NCBI GenBank assembly: GCA_019321725.1
Contig: CM033119.1
Coordinates: 16,814,694 to 16,878,693 of the forward strand
Length of the DNA stretch: 64,000 bases
Origin: Paulownia fortunei
Lineage: Eukaryota; Streptophyta; Magnoliopsida; Lamiales; Paulowniaceae
Reading direction: 5' to 3'
Each line of letters starts with the position of its first letter. The stretch's first letter is position 1. A program made the translations under genes and the position numbers. The notes under the pieces were generated by a model. The model searched no databases. It saw only the letters and a program-made list of their open reading frames with translations, and had not been told where the DNA came from. This document shows positions 12,796-23,576 of this stretch, piece by piece.

Positions 12796-13194
12796 TGAAA
12801 ATGTGAAATGAAAGAGAAAAGTCACTAAAAAGTTCTGACTTTGACCCCAACATACCATTCAAATAATACTTTTGTTGTGGACTTACAGATTTTGAATCAA
12901 AATTCAAACTTGGACTTGGATTCTAATACCCTTTTGTCCCCCAAGATTCATGCCATGAAAACTCTTGTTTAATTTCCACAACTGAGAATTCCAGGCCCTG
13001 GAGGCACCCGACTCGAATCACGATCCAAACCCTCTTCAGAATTGAAAAGTATACAGTCAAATTTTCCATTTCACATCCCATTTTTGAAGCATGCATTCAG
13101 CCTATAAATATACTGGAATTCTCAATTGTCTATCTCATACAATTCTCAATCTTCTTTGTGATTAAAATCAAGACTTTCCAAGAATTTGTTGGTA
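12796..13194 (+). promoter_or_regulatory. Promoter and 5' leader of peptide gene 1
   Basis: This block is shared with peptide genes 2 and 3. It holds a W-box-type TTGACC at 12841-12846, the conserved phrase CCATTCAAATAATACTT just after it, and a TATA box TATAAATA at 13103-13110, 85 bases before the start codon at 13195. Because all three copies keep the W-box and TATA at the same spacing, these are the best candidates for functional control elements. Confidence 0.6.
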
Positions 13195-13464
13195 ATGGCC
13201 AAAGGTCTAAAATCTTTCACATTGTTATCTGTTCTTCTTCTTCTTCTCAGTTCTCTCTTTTTTCCCAACGAAGCGCGTCTTCTGAAACCTGTCCAGCATC
13301 AAAACTCCATTGAAATGGAGATTATGAAAATATTGGACGATTTGTACGTGGAGGCGGTGAAAACCGGAGGGCCGAGTGACAGGGGAGATGGGCATGCAGC
13401 AACCGATGCTGTAACTCTTGGGGGAATCAAGAAATCTGGTCCAAGCCCTGGAGAAGGACACTAG
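13195..13464 (+). CDS. Secreted peptide precursor, PIP/PIPL-like (copy 1)
   Basis: 89 residues from the ATG at 13195. An open frame continues three codons upstream but has no ATG, so this is the start. Residues about 1-30 are a signal peptide: MAKGLKS, then a Leu-rich core, then FFPNEAR. A charged pro-region follows (MEIMKILDDLYVEAV). Two candidate mature-peptide motifs follow: internal GGPSDRGDGH and C-terminal SGPSPGEGH. The internal one fits the 10-residue PIP/PIPL consensus (Ser/Gly)-Gly-Pro-Ser-x-x-Gly-x-Gly-His. The C-terminal one is one residue shorter and also resembles CEP ends (SPGxGH). Known PIP peptides are PAMP-induced, processed from the C-terminus, and sensed by a leucine-rich receptor kinase. 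Membership in PIP versus CEP is inferred from short motifs, so the class is less certain than the call of a secreted peptide. Confidence 0.8.
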   Translation: MAKGLKSFTLLSVLLLLLSSLFFPNEARLLKPVQHQNSIEMEIMKILDDLYVEAVKTGGPSDRGDGHAATDAVTLGGIKKSGPSPGEGH

Positions 13465-14297
13465 TTCACTAGCCCTGGAGAAATCAATATTATTTTCTTT
13501 TTTTTTTCTTTTCATTTATTGCAATATTTAATTTTTTTGTTATTCTTTGATCCAAGTTGTGAATTCTTGAAAAAATGTGTAAGTTCAAGTATTTTGTAAT
13601 CTATTTAATTATTTGTAGTATTAAATGGATTATATTTTGTGTCCAAATAATTCTTCATGATCGATAAACGAATTTGATCGAGCAAATTATCATCATAAAC
13701 GTGATTTATTTCAAGTTGCAAGGGCTATGGGGTGTAGTTAACCTTATAAGTACATATATATGATTGGAGAAAAAAAAAAAATTGATCGTCTGCTGCAAAA
13801 CAGCAATATAGTAGAACAAATAATAAGACGGATTCGATTAGAGTTTAGAGATTTACTATTTCAAATTAGAAATATATTATGTGTCGCTAGTTAGTCCTTT
13901 ATTATTTTTCAACTCACTAAAATATAAAAAATATTAAATTAGTAAAAAATTTCAAGTAAATTAATTATAGTAATTTCTTGTCAAAATTAAAGAAAATGGA
14001 AAAACTATGAAGGCTTGAGGTGGTATATGGCGTTTGCTCTCAAAACATTCAGTCATTCCTTTTTTTCTTTTAAAAAAAAAAGACAGAGAAAAAACAGTCT
14101 TTTTTTTTTTTTTTAATTTCCAAATTGTCAGTGGTCGCATAGTGTTAGACCAGAAACAAAACACAAATATGAAAATAAAATCAGAAATCGACACAAAATT
14201 GTACATGAGTTAGTCAAATAAGACTACGTTCCCAGATGATGATGAAAAAAATCACTATATTAAACAAAGATACATGAAGAGAACATGAAGAGAGTAC
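13465..14297. other. Downstream flank of peptide gene 1
   Basis: The 3' flank is homologous to the flanks of copies 2 and 3, for example AGTTCAAGTATTTTGTAATC and TTCATGATCGATAAACGA after the stop. At 13961-14206 there are A/T runs but no credible gene. Confidence 0.5.
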
Positions 14298-14773
14298 TGT
14301 TAAACTCGAACACAAATATGATTAATAATTATATATTTAAGATTATTATGTAGAGTTATTAAAAAATAAATTAAATTTTAAATTAGAATTGTACATTGAT
14401 CTATAGTGATGCATACATGAATCCATTAACTTAAAAAAAATTAATCTAAAGGGTTAGAGACTTCACAACCAAATCTGCTTAATTGGTTTATAGATTTTTA
14501 CTCTAAGATGGGGATAGATGAAAAGAGCAAAATGATTGATTTAACTTGGAAATCATAACCCTGTAGTGTTGCTTATATATTAGTCAATTATAAGTCTATC
14601 AATCATAATTTGACTAATTTTGAGTATTTACATATGGCAAAGTTATACCCAATACATATTCCTTGAACTCAATCACTAGATAACTTATTTGTCTCTATTA
14701 CATTAGATTGTCCATAATATATTTGTTATTTAAATATGTAAGCCTATATTGAGAAATTAAATGAAATCCAATA
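14298..14773 (-). mobile_element. Copia-A LTR, unit 1 copy
   Basis: 476 bases from TGTTAAACTCGAAC to ATGAAATCCAATA. It matches 18291-18765, 21867-22292 and the larger right LTR at 37396-38021. Read on the minus strand it is the 3' LTR, preceded by the purine-rich tract (CAAGTGTGAGAT) at about 14774-14786. Confidence 0.75.
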
Positions 14774-16020
14774 ATCTCACACTTGGGCTGAATATGTTAC
14801 TTAAGACAATTATATTATAAACTCTTGCTATCTTTCCTTGAATTTTCTCCTTGGTTATTATCTGGTCTATTTCCTATATTAGCATGGGATTAAATCAACT
14901 TTCATTACATTTTATTCATAACTCGACCCTTCAATGATTACAACAAGAAAATATTCAATGATATAGATCGAGTATGATTATGTAGCATGGAAATTACATG
15001 CAATGTGGCCTTAAACATGCTTATTTCCAACTGATCTTATTTTGTTCTTTATGAAATCATGCAAAACCACAACTAAATCAAAGTTAGAAAATAAACCATC
15101 TTTCTTATTATGTAGAAAATAATTATAAAATGTGTTTGAACCAAAAGAACATCAAAATACAAACTCCCACTAAATATGTGCATCATCAAATAATACAACA
15201 GCTATATCAATAGTGTGTCATGAAACACCTTGGACAGTAAACTCTTGGTGAGCGGATCTGCAATTATAGAGTTTGTTCAAATATGTTCTATAAACACTTG
15301 ATGACTTAATTTTTTTTTTTTATCAATAGGAAACTCGATATCTATGTGCCTCAATATGAAAAAACTTTTGTTGGAATATCGCACAACTGATTTATTATCA
15401 CAAAATATTTTTAATGGTCTTTCAATACTATTTACAACATGCAATCCAATGACAAAGCTATCCACCTATATTTCATGATTTGATACCTTATAAGAAAAGG
15501 CTATGAACTCAGGTGCCATAGTGGAAAGAGTTATGAGCGTCTGCTTAACACTTTTATAGGAAATAGCTTTCCAACTAGCAAGTAAACATAACCCAAAGTG
15601 GATCCTTTATCTTAGCATCCAATAAATACGCAATCAGAATACCTAATGATTTCCAAATACGACATAACTGTTTGGTTGCTTTCCAATAATCTATTTTAAG
15701 GTTATTTAAATATGTACTTAATATTTTGAATCTGAACACCATATCCAATGCGTACATACTTAAGTATATATAAGAATTCCTACAACTAACACATAAAAAA
15801 TCTTTTGCATCTCTTTTACTCTAAACTCATTCTTGGGCCACTAAACAAGGCTAAATTTGTCTTCCTTAACAATAGGATTATCTACTATTTCCATTGAACT
15901 TATAGTATATACAATTATTAATATTATTTACCTCAAAACCAAAAGAGACAACAACTTTTTGAAATTTCAATACCATTTACATTGACGTGAAGTCTACTTG
16001 AGAGCCACAAGTACCATTAA
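14774..16020 (-). pseudogene. Copia-A RT/RNase H remnant, unit 1
   Basis: The minus strand encodes broken pieces of a Ty1/copia pol. Around 15277-15465 the RNase H words LHVVNSIERPLKIFCDNKS and RHIDIEF occur, followed after a stop by TNSIIADPLTKS. Around 15780-15850 the linker region ends KEMQKI. At about 15930 the RT word FGFEVNNINNCIYY occurs. Several stops and frameshifts separate them. The fragment stops abruptly near 16020, where the next repeat unit begins, so the element was truncated by the unit duplication. Confidence 0.75.
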
Positions 16021-16269
16021 TATATTTATTATTGGTATGTATATAATACATACAAATAATTTATATTAATTTATTTGATCAAACTCCATTAAATGAATCA
16101 TTCAAAGTTCAAGCACAAAAAACAAGTTTGATATACTATTGCAACTTATTTATCAAACACTTTTTTTCAACTTATTCGTAATTTTTAGCAACACTTTACA
16201 AACACCCTCAACTTTTGCTCCTCAATAGTTTTTCTATTTTTTATATAATTTTTTTTTAAAACTAAGCAC

Positions 16270-16665
16270 TTTTCGAAAGAAAGAGGAAAGTCATTAAATT
16301 TTTTTGACTTTGACCCCAACATTCCATTCAAATAATACTTATGTTGTGGATTTATACAAGTTGATTTAACATTCAAAGTTGGAGTCGGATTCTAACACCC
16401 TTCATGTCCCCAAGATTCATGCCAAAGTTTCTTGTTTAATTTCCACAGCAGAGAATTCCAGGTCCTGGCGGCACCCGACCAGAATCACAATCCAAACCCA
16501 CTTCAGAATTGAAAATTACACAGTCAAATTTTCCATTTCACATCACCTTTTTGCTGCATGCATGCAGTCTATAAATATGCTGGAATTCTCAATCTCCTAT
16601 CTCATACAATTTTCATCTTCCTGATAACTGAGTAAAATTCAAAACTTTCCAAGAATTTGTTAGTA
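16270..16665 (+). promoter_or_regulatory. Promoter and 5' leader of peptide gene 2
   Basis: Homologous to the upstream region of gene 1. Here two W-box-type words lie back to back, TTGACT at 16304-16309 and TTGACC at 16310-16315. The TATA box TATAAATA is at 16570-16577, and the leader ends AATTTGTTAGTA before the ATG. Confidence 0.6.
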
Positions 16666-16938
16666 ATGGCCAAAGGTCTAAAATCTGTCACATTGTTCTC
16701 TGTTCTTCTTCTTCTTCTTCTCAGTTTTCTCTTTTTTCCTAACGAAGCGCGTCTGCTGAAACCTGTCCAGCATCAGAACTCCATTGAAATAGAGATTATG
16801 AAAATATTGGACGATTTGTACGTGGAGGCGGTGAAAACCGGAGGGCCGAGTCATGGAGGAGATGGGCATGCATCAACCAATGCTTTAACTCTAGGGGGAA
16901 TCAAGAAATCTGGTCCAAGCCCTGGAGATGGAAATTAG
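16666..16938 (+). CDS. Secreted peptide precursor, PIP/PIPL-like (copy 2)
   Basis: 90 residues from the ATG at 16666, 3471 bases downstream of copy 1 and very similar to it. The signal peptide has one additional Leu. The pro-region is nearly identical (IEIEIMKILDDLYVEAV). The internal motif is GGPSHGGDGH, still a full PIP-type match, and the C-terminal motif is SGPSPGDGN, so the terminal His of copy 1 is replaced by Asn. The frame is intact with no in-frame stop. Changes against copy 1 cluster in the signal peptide and between the two motifs. The conserved promoter suggests it is expressed under similar control. Whether the Asn-ending peptide is active cannot be told from sequence. Confidence 0.8.
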   Translation: MAKGLKSVTLFSVLLLLLLSFLFFPNEARLLKPVQHQNSIEIEIMKILDDLYVEAVKTGGPSHGGDGHASTNALTLGGIKKSGPSPGDGN

Positions 16939-17241
16939 TTCACTAGCTTTTCTGATTTTTTTTTTTTTTTGGGAAAAAGATTTAATATTCCTTTTTTTTT
17001 TAATTTATTGCGATATTTATTTGGTTACTCTTTGATTGTAGTTGTGAAGTGTTGAAATAAGGTGTAAGTTCAAGTATTTTGTAATCTGTTTGTATTATTA
17101 AATGGATTATACAGGGTGTCCAGTAATTCTTCATGATCGATAAACGAATTAGATCGAGCAAATTATCACCATAAACATGATTTAATTCAAGTTGCAAGGG
17201 CAATGTAGTTTAACCTTATAATTACAAATATATGATTGAAA
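16939..17241. other. Downstream flank of peptide gene 2
   Basis: Homologous 3' flank shared with copies 1 and 3. No further feature. Confidence 0.5.
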
Positions 17242-17434
17242 CGAGTAGTGTTGGGTAGGAATGTGGAGACGAAAATTTCAAGTTTGAATTCCCTGCACCA
17301 CTAAGTGTTTGCCGTTGCACCCGACTTAATGATTTACCCTTTCTTATGATTTGCGGACTATTGCACAAAAGCGAAATTTACCTAATACATATCTTCGATT
17401 AGTGGTTGTGGGCTCTTCCTCTTAAAAAAAAAAA
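17242..17434 (+). mobile_element. SINE-like insertion with poly-A tail
   Basis: About 190 bases starting at GAGTAGTGTTGGGTAGG, which resembles a tRNA-derived A box region. AGTTTGAATTCCC follows (B-box-like). The body holds GTTGCACCCGACTTAATGA and ends TAGTGGTTGTGGGCTCTTCC, then 11 A residues. The ending resembles the conserved 3' region of many angiosperm SINEs. It is absent at the equivalent place in units 1 and 3. A clear target duplication was not found. Confidence 0.6.
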
Positions 17435-17921
17435 TTAAAGAAACATAAATAATAAAAAGGATTCTGTCAGAGTTTAGAGATTTACTCTTACAAAAGAGAG
17501 AAATATTATGTATCGCTGGTTAGTCTTTTATCATTTTCACCTCACTAAAATATAAAAAATATTAAATTATTAAAATTATTCAAGTAAAGAAATTATAATA
17601 ATTTCTTGTCAAAATTAAAGAAAAATGGAAAAACAATGAAGGCTTTGCGGTGGTATATGGCGTTTGCTGTTAAAACAATAAGTCATTCCCTTTTATATAT
17701 ATATATAAAAGACAGAGAAAAAGCAGTCTTTTTTTTTTTTTTTAATTCCAAATTGTCAGTCGTCGCATGTTAGTGTTAGATCAGAATACTTTATGAATAT
17801 GGAGATCACTATCAAGGTATATAAGTATTATTGACGAGGCAATAACTTGCTTCAAAGTTCAAATTCAACTGAGTATCCAAATAGGGGCTAAAGGGGGTTC
17901 GGATGGAGTGGATGTGCAGTA
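17435..17921. other. Unit 2 flank between SINE and internal duplication
   Basis: AT-rich sequence homologous to unit 1 (about 13820-14200) and unit 3 (about 21180-21600). No gene. Confidence 0.45.
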
Positions 17922-18198
17922 CAATAAAGAGAAGATCATCCAGTGTCATTAAACTCAAAGAATTTAAAGTGTAAATGATAAAATATATAACTTTACTCAC
18001 AACTGAGAGAATTATTTTAGATGCTAGAAACAAAACACAAATATGAACATAAAATCATATTTAATAAAGAGAAGATCATCCAGTGTCATTAAACTCAAAG
18101 AATTTAAAGTGTAAATGATAAAATATATATTTTTACTCACAACTGAGAGAATTATTTTAGATGCTAGAAACAAAACACAAATATGAACATAAAATCAG
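17922..18198 (+). repeat. 141-base tandem duplication inside unit 2
   Basis: The segment beginning AATAAAGAGAAGATCATCCA at 17922 is repeated almost exactly from 18063, including TTAAACTCAAAGAATTTAAA and GATGCTAGAAACAAAACAC. Unit 3 carries it once, so this is a recent local duplication. Confidence 0.9.
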
Positions 18199-18290
18199 AA
18201 ATCGACACAAAATTGTACATGATTTAGTCAAATTAGACTATGATGTTGAAAAAAATCACTATACTAAACAAAGAATGTTGAAGAGAGTAC

Positions 18291-18765
18291 CGTTAAACTC
18301 GAACATAAATATGATTAATAATTATATATTTAAGATCATCATGTAGAATTATTAAAAAATAAATTAAATAATAAATTAGAATCGTACATTGATCTATAGT
18401 GATGCATATATGAATCCATTAACTTAAAAGAATTAACCTAAAGGGTTAGCGTCTTCACAACCAAATCTGCTTAGTTGGTTCATAGATTCTTACTCTAAGA
18501 TGGGGATAGAAGAGAAGATCAAAATGATTGGTTTAACTTGAGAATCAGAACCATGTAGTGTTGCTTATGTAGTAGTTCAATATAAGACTATCAACCCTAA
18601 TTTGACTAGTATTGGGTATCTACATATTCCAAAGTTATACCCAACACATATTCCTAGAGTCCAATCACTAGATAACTTATTTGGCTCTATTACATTAGAT
18701 TGTCCATAATATATTTGTTATTTAAATATGTAAGCCCATGTTGAGAAATTAAATGAAATCCAACA
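18291..18765 (-). mobile_element. Copia-A LTR, unit 2 copy
   Basis: 475 bases, homologous to 14298-14773. It ends AAATGAAATCCAACA, keeping the CA terminus (TG on the minus strand) that unit 1 has lost. Confidence 0.75.
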
Positions 18766-20035
18766 ATCTCACACTTGTCCTACATATGTCACTTGAGACA
18801 ATTATATTACAAACTCTTACTATCTTTCCTTGAAATTTCTCCTTAATATTATTATTTGGTCCATCTTCTATATTAACATGGGATTAAAGCAACTTTTGTT
18901 ATATTTTATTCATAACTTGACCCTTCAATTATTATAACAAGAAAATATTCAATAATATAGAACGAGTATGATTATATAGCATGAAAATTACATGCAATGT
19001 GGTCTTAAACATGCCTATTTCCAACTAGTCCTACTTTGTTCTTTACGAGATCATGTAAAACCACAACTAAATCAAAGTTAGAAAATAAACCATCTTTCTT
19101 ATTATGTAGAAAATAGTTATAAAATGTGTTTGAACCAAAAGAATATCAAAATACAAACTCCTACTAAATATGCGCATCATCAAATAATACAATACCTATA
19201 TCAATAGTGTGCTCATGAAACACCTTGGGCGGTAAACCCTTGATGAACGAATCCGCAATCATGGAGTTTGTTCAAATATGTTTTATAAACACTTGATGAC
19301 TTTGAATTTTTTTTATCAATAAGAAACTCGATATCTATGTGCCTCGTCTTGAAAAAACTTCTGTTGTTGTTGGAATATGGCACAATTGATTTATTGTCAC
19401 AAAATATCTTTAGTGGTCTTTCAATACTGTTTACAACATGTAGTCCAATGGCAAAGTTATGCACCTATATTTCATGATTTGATTCCTCACAAGAAGATGC
19501 TATGAACTCAGGTGCCATAGTGGAAAGAGTTATGAGCGGCTACTTAATATTTTTACAAGGAATAACTTTCCAACTAGCAGGTAAACATAACCCGAAGGGG
19601 ATCCTTTACCTTAGCATCCAACAAATGTGCAATTAGAATACCTAATGATTTTCAAAAGATTTGATCTCCAAATACCGCATAATTGTTTGGCTTCTTTCCA
19701 ATAATCTATTTTAGGGTTACTTAAATATGTCTTTAATAATCTGAATCTGAATACTATATCCGAATGCATACATACTTAAGTATTCATAAGACTTCGTGCA
19801 ACTGATACATAAAGAATCTTTTACATCTCTTTTACTCTAAACTCATTCCTGGACCACTAAACAAGACTAAATTTATCTTTCTTAGCAATAGAATTATAGA
19901 TCATCTCGCTGAACTTGAAATATATACAATTATCAATTTTATTTATTGAAAACCATAAGAGACAACAACTTGTTGAAATTTCAATACCATTGACATTGAC
20001 GTGAAGTCTACTTGAGAGCCACAAGTACCATTAAT
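18766..20035 (-). pseudogene. Copia-A RT/RNase H remnant, unit 2
   Basis: Same content and order as unit 1, on the minus strand. RNase H words near 19213-19464 are LHVVNSIERPLKIFCDNKS, then RHIDIEFLIDKK. RT pieces lie further right. It is interrupted by stops and truncated near 20035 at the junction with unit 3. Confidence 0.75.
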
Positions 20036-20239
20036 ACATACAAATAATTTAGATTAACATATTTGATGAAACTCCATTAAATGAATCATTCAAAGTTCAA
20101 GCACAAAAAACAAGTTTGATCTACTATTTTAATTTATTTATCAAACACTCGTAATTTTAGCAATATTTTACAAACACCCTCAACTTTTGCTCTTCAATAT
20201 TTTTGCTATTTTTTGAATAATTTTTTTTTTAAAGTAAGC

Positions 20240-20636
20240 ACTTCCCGAAAGAAAGAGGAAAGTCATTAAAAATTCTGACTTTGACCCCAACATTCCATTC
20301 AAATAATACTTATGTTGTGGATTTATACAAGTTGATTTAACATTCAAAGTTGGTGTCGGATTCTAATACCCTTCATGTCCCCAAGATTCATGCCAAAGTT
20401 TCTTGTTTAATTTCCACAGCAGAGAATTCCAGGTCCTGGCGGCACCCGACCAGAATCACAATCCAAACCCACTTCAGAATTGGAAATTATAAAGTCAAAT
20501 TTTCCATTTCACATCACCTTTTTGCTGCATGCATGCAGTCTATAAATTTGCTGGAATTCTCAATCTCCTACCTCATACAATTTTCATCTTCCTGATAACT
20601 TAGTAAAACTCAAAATTTTCCAAGAATTTGTTAGTA
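20240..20636 (+). promoter_or_regulatory. Promoter and 5' leader of peptide gene 3
   Basis: Homologous to promoters 1 and 2. The W-box-type TTGACC is at 20281-20286. The TATA box is weakened to TATAAATT at 20541-20548. Confidence 0.55.
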
Positions 20637-20903
20637 ATGGCCAAAGGTCTAAAATCTGTCACATTGTTCTCTGTTCTTCTTCTTCTCAGTTTTCTCTTTT
20701 TTCCTAACGAAGCGCGTCTGCTGAAACCTGTCCAGCATCAGAACTCCATTGAAATGGAGATTATGAAAATATTGGGCGATTTGTACGTGGGGGCCGTGAA
20801 AACCGGAGGGCCGAGTCATGGAGGAGATGCGCATGCATCAACCAATGCTTTAACTCTAGGGGGAATCAAGAAATCTGGTCCAAGCCCTGGAGATGGAAAT
20901 TAG
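20637..20903 (+). CDS. Secreted peptide precursor, PIP/PIPL-like (copy 3)
   Basis: 88 residues from the ATG at 20637, 3971 bases after copy 2. The frame is intact. The signal peptide is two Leu shorter than in copy 2. The internal motif is GGPSHGGDAH, so the Gly before the last His is changed to Ala and the PIP-type consensus is broken. The C-terminal motif is SGPSPGDGN, as in copy 2. Two further pro-region changes are KILGDLYVGAV against KILDDLYVEAV. Nucleotide identity with copy 2 is high, so these two are the youngest pair. The loss of the internal motif may mean that only the C-terminal peptide is made, or that this copy is decaying. Confidence 0.77.
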   Translation: MAKGLKSVTLFSVLLLLSFLFFPNEARLLKPVQHQNSIEMEIMKILGDLYVGAVKTGGPSHGGDAHASTNALTLGGIKKSGPSPGDGN

Positions 20904-21866
20904 TTCACTAGCTTTTCTGATTTATTTTTCTTTTGGAAAAAAGATTGAATATTCCTTTTTTTTTTAATTTATTGCGATATTTAGTTGGTTATTCTTTGAT
21001 TGAAGTTGTGAAGTGTTGAAATAATGTGTAAGTTCAAGTATTTTGTAATCTGTTTGTATTATTAAATGGATTATATAGGGTGTCCAGTAATTCTTCATGA
21101 TCGAAAAACGATATTGATCAAGCAAATTATCACCTTAAACATGATTTAATTCAAGCTGCAAAACCACAATACAGAAGAACAAATAATAAAAAGGATTCGG
21201 TCAGAGTTTAGAGATTTACTCTTACAAAAGAGAAAAATATTATGTATCGCTGGTTAGGCTTTTATCATTTTCACCTCACTAAACTATAAAAAATATTAAA
21301 TTATTAAAATTATTCAAGTAAATAAATTATAATAATTTCTTGTCAAAATTAAAGAAAAATGGAAAAACAATGAAGGCTTGCGGTGGTATATGGCGTTTGC
21401 TCTTAAAACAATAAGTCATTCCCTTTTATATATATAAAAGACAGAAAAAGCATAGCCTTTGTTTTTTTTTATTGCAAATTGTCAGTCGTCGCATGATAGT
21501 GTTAGACCAGAATAGTTTATGAATATGGAGATCACTATCAAGGTATATAAGTATTTTTGAGGAGCTCCAGAGTTCAAACTCAACTCAGTATCAAAATAGG
21601 GCCTACAAGGGGTTCTGATGGAGTGGAAGCACAGTGCAATAAAGAGAAGATCATCCAGTGCCATTAAACTCAAAGAATTGAAAGTGTAAATCATAAAATA
21701 AATATTTTTACTCACAACTGAGAGAATTATTTTTAATGCAAGAAACAAAACACATAAGAACATAAAATCAGGACATAAAATTCTGCGTGATTTAGTCAAA
21801 TTAGACTGTTGATAGAGGACGATGAAAAAAATCACTATATTAAATAAAGATAGATGAAGAGAGTAC
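20904..21866. other. Downstream flank of peptide gene 3
   Basis: Homologous to the flanks of copies 1 and 2. It lacks the SINE and carries the 141-base segment once. A minus-strand open stretch at 21482-21835 is AT-rich, without any family signal. Confidence 0.45.
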
Positions 21867-22292
21867 TGTTAAATTTGAACATAAATATGATTAATAATCA
21901 TATATCTAAAATCATTATGTAGTATTATCAAGAAACAAATTAAATATTAAATTGAAAGCATACCTTAATCTAATAGTGATGCATACATGAATCTATAAAT
22001 ATAAAAGAATTTATTCAAAGGATTTAAGGTCTTCACAACCAAATGGGGATAGAGGAGAAGAGCAAAACCATTGCTTTGACTTAAGACCTTAACCCTATAA
22101 TATTCTTTATATATTAGGTCAATTAAAAGTATATCAATCATAATTTGACTAGTATTGGTATCTACACATTGCAAAGTCATTACCAAATAGATAATTCTAA
22201 AGCCCAATCAATAGATCACTCATTTAGCTCTATTAAATTAAATAGATCATATTATAATTAGTCCACATTGAGAAATTAAATGAAACCCAACA
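21867..22292 (-). mobile_element. Copia-A 3' LTR (full-length element copy)
   Basis: 426 bases starting TGTTAAATTTGAAC and ending GAAACCCAACA. This is the left (3') LTR of the element whose right (5') LTR lies at 37396-38021. The polypurine-like tract is at about 22293-22306 (minus strand CAAGTGGAAGAT). Confidence 0.75.
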
Positions 22293-23576
22293 ATCTTCCA
22301 CTTGAACTACATGATTTACATGAGATAATTATATTATAAAATTTTGAGTACGCAATAAAAATGTTATATCTTCTTAGTTAGAATATGGACCATCTCCTAT
22401 ATTAGCATGAGATCAAAGCGACGTTCGTTATATTTTATTCGTAACTAGATTCATCAATGGTCACCAAACCAACAAATTCAATGACATAGATCAAGTATGG
22501 ATGTGTAATATGAAAATTACATGCAATGTAATCTTGAATATGCCTATTTCCGAATCTGCAAATATGGAGTTTGTACATATATGTTCTATAGATACTTGAT
22601 GATTCTGAATCCTTTCTTTGTTAACAAGAAAATTGATGTCTATGTGCCTCAACATTGAAGAGCTTTTGTAGTTGTTGGAATATGTTACGGTCGATTTAAT
22701 ATCACAATATATCTTTAATGGTTTTTCAATATCATTCACAATATGTAGCCTAGTGACACAAAGTTGCATAATCATATTCCATGATTGGATGCCTCAAAGA
22801 GGCTATGAATTTAGTTGCCATATTGGAAAGAGCTATGAGTGTCTACTTAACACTCTTATAGGAAATAACTCTCCTGCTAGCAGATAAACATAGCCCGAAG
22901 TGGATCTTTTACCGTATTGGCATCTAGCTAACTTAGAATCAAAATACTTAATGATCTCTGAATACCGCATAACGCTTTGGCTACTTTCCAACGATCTATT
23001 CCAGGGTTACTTAAATATCTGCCTAATATTCTGACTATGTACGCTATATCCAGATGTGTACATACTTGAGCAAACATAAGACTTCCTACAGTTGATGCAT
23101 AAGAAATTTTTTGCATCTCTTTTACTTTAAACTCATTCTTGGAGTATTAAATGAGACTAAATTTCTCTCCCTTAGGAATAAGGTTATCCCCCATTGAACA
23201 TAGATTATATACAATTATCAACTTTATTTATCTCAAAATCATACAAGATAACAACTTGCTGAAATTTTAATACCATTGACAGTTGAGAGCTACAATTGTC
23301 ATTATGGTCCTAATAAGTCTTGTAATTATATTGGAGAGAAAGTCTTTTTATAATCAATATCTTCCTTTTGAGTAAAACCCTTGATGAGCCTTGTATCTCT
23401 CAATATTGCTAATGAATTACTCTTGGTCTTAAATATCCATTTGCAACTTACGGGTTTTGCAACTTTAGGCAATTTGATTAGATCCGAAATATTATTGTCT
23501 TTTATGGATAGAATCTCATCTTTCATGATATCAATCTATTTTTTAGAATTAAAACTTTATTTAGTTTAATGAAAGT
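22293..23576 (-). pseudogene. Copia-A RNase H and RT remnant, unit 3
   Basis: Minus-strand pieces in the correct order. RNase H is at 22491-22775 (LKIYCDIKSTVTYS, RHIDINFLVNKERIQ). The pre-RNase H block is at 22928-23116 (MQKISYASTVGSLMFAQ, LGRYLSNPG). The start of RT is at 23326-23526 (KPVSCKWIFKTKS, GFTQKEDIDYKKTFSPI). Stops and frameshifts break the frame. Unlike units 1 and 2, the pol region continues rightwards past the hAT insertion. Confidence 0.85.
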
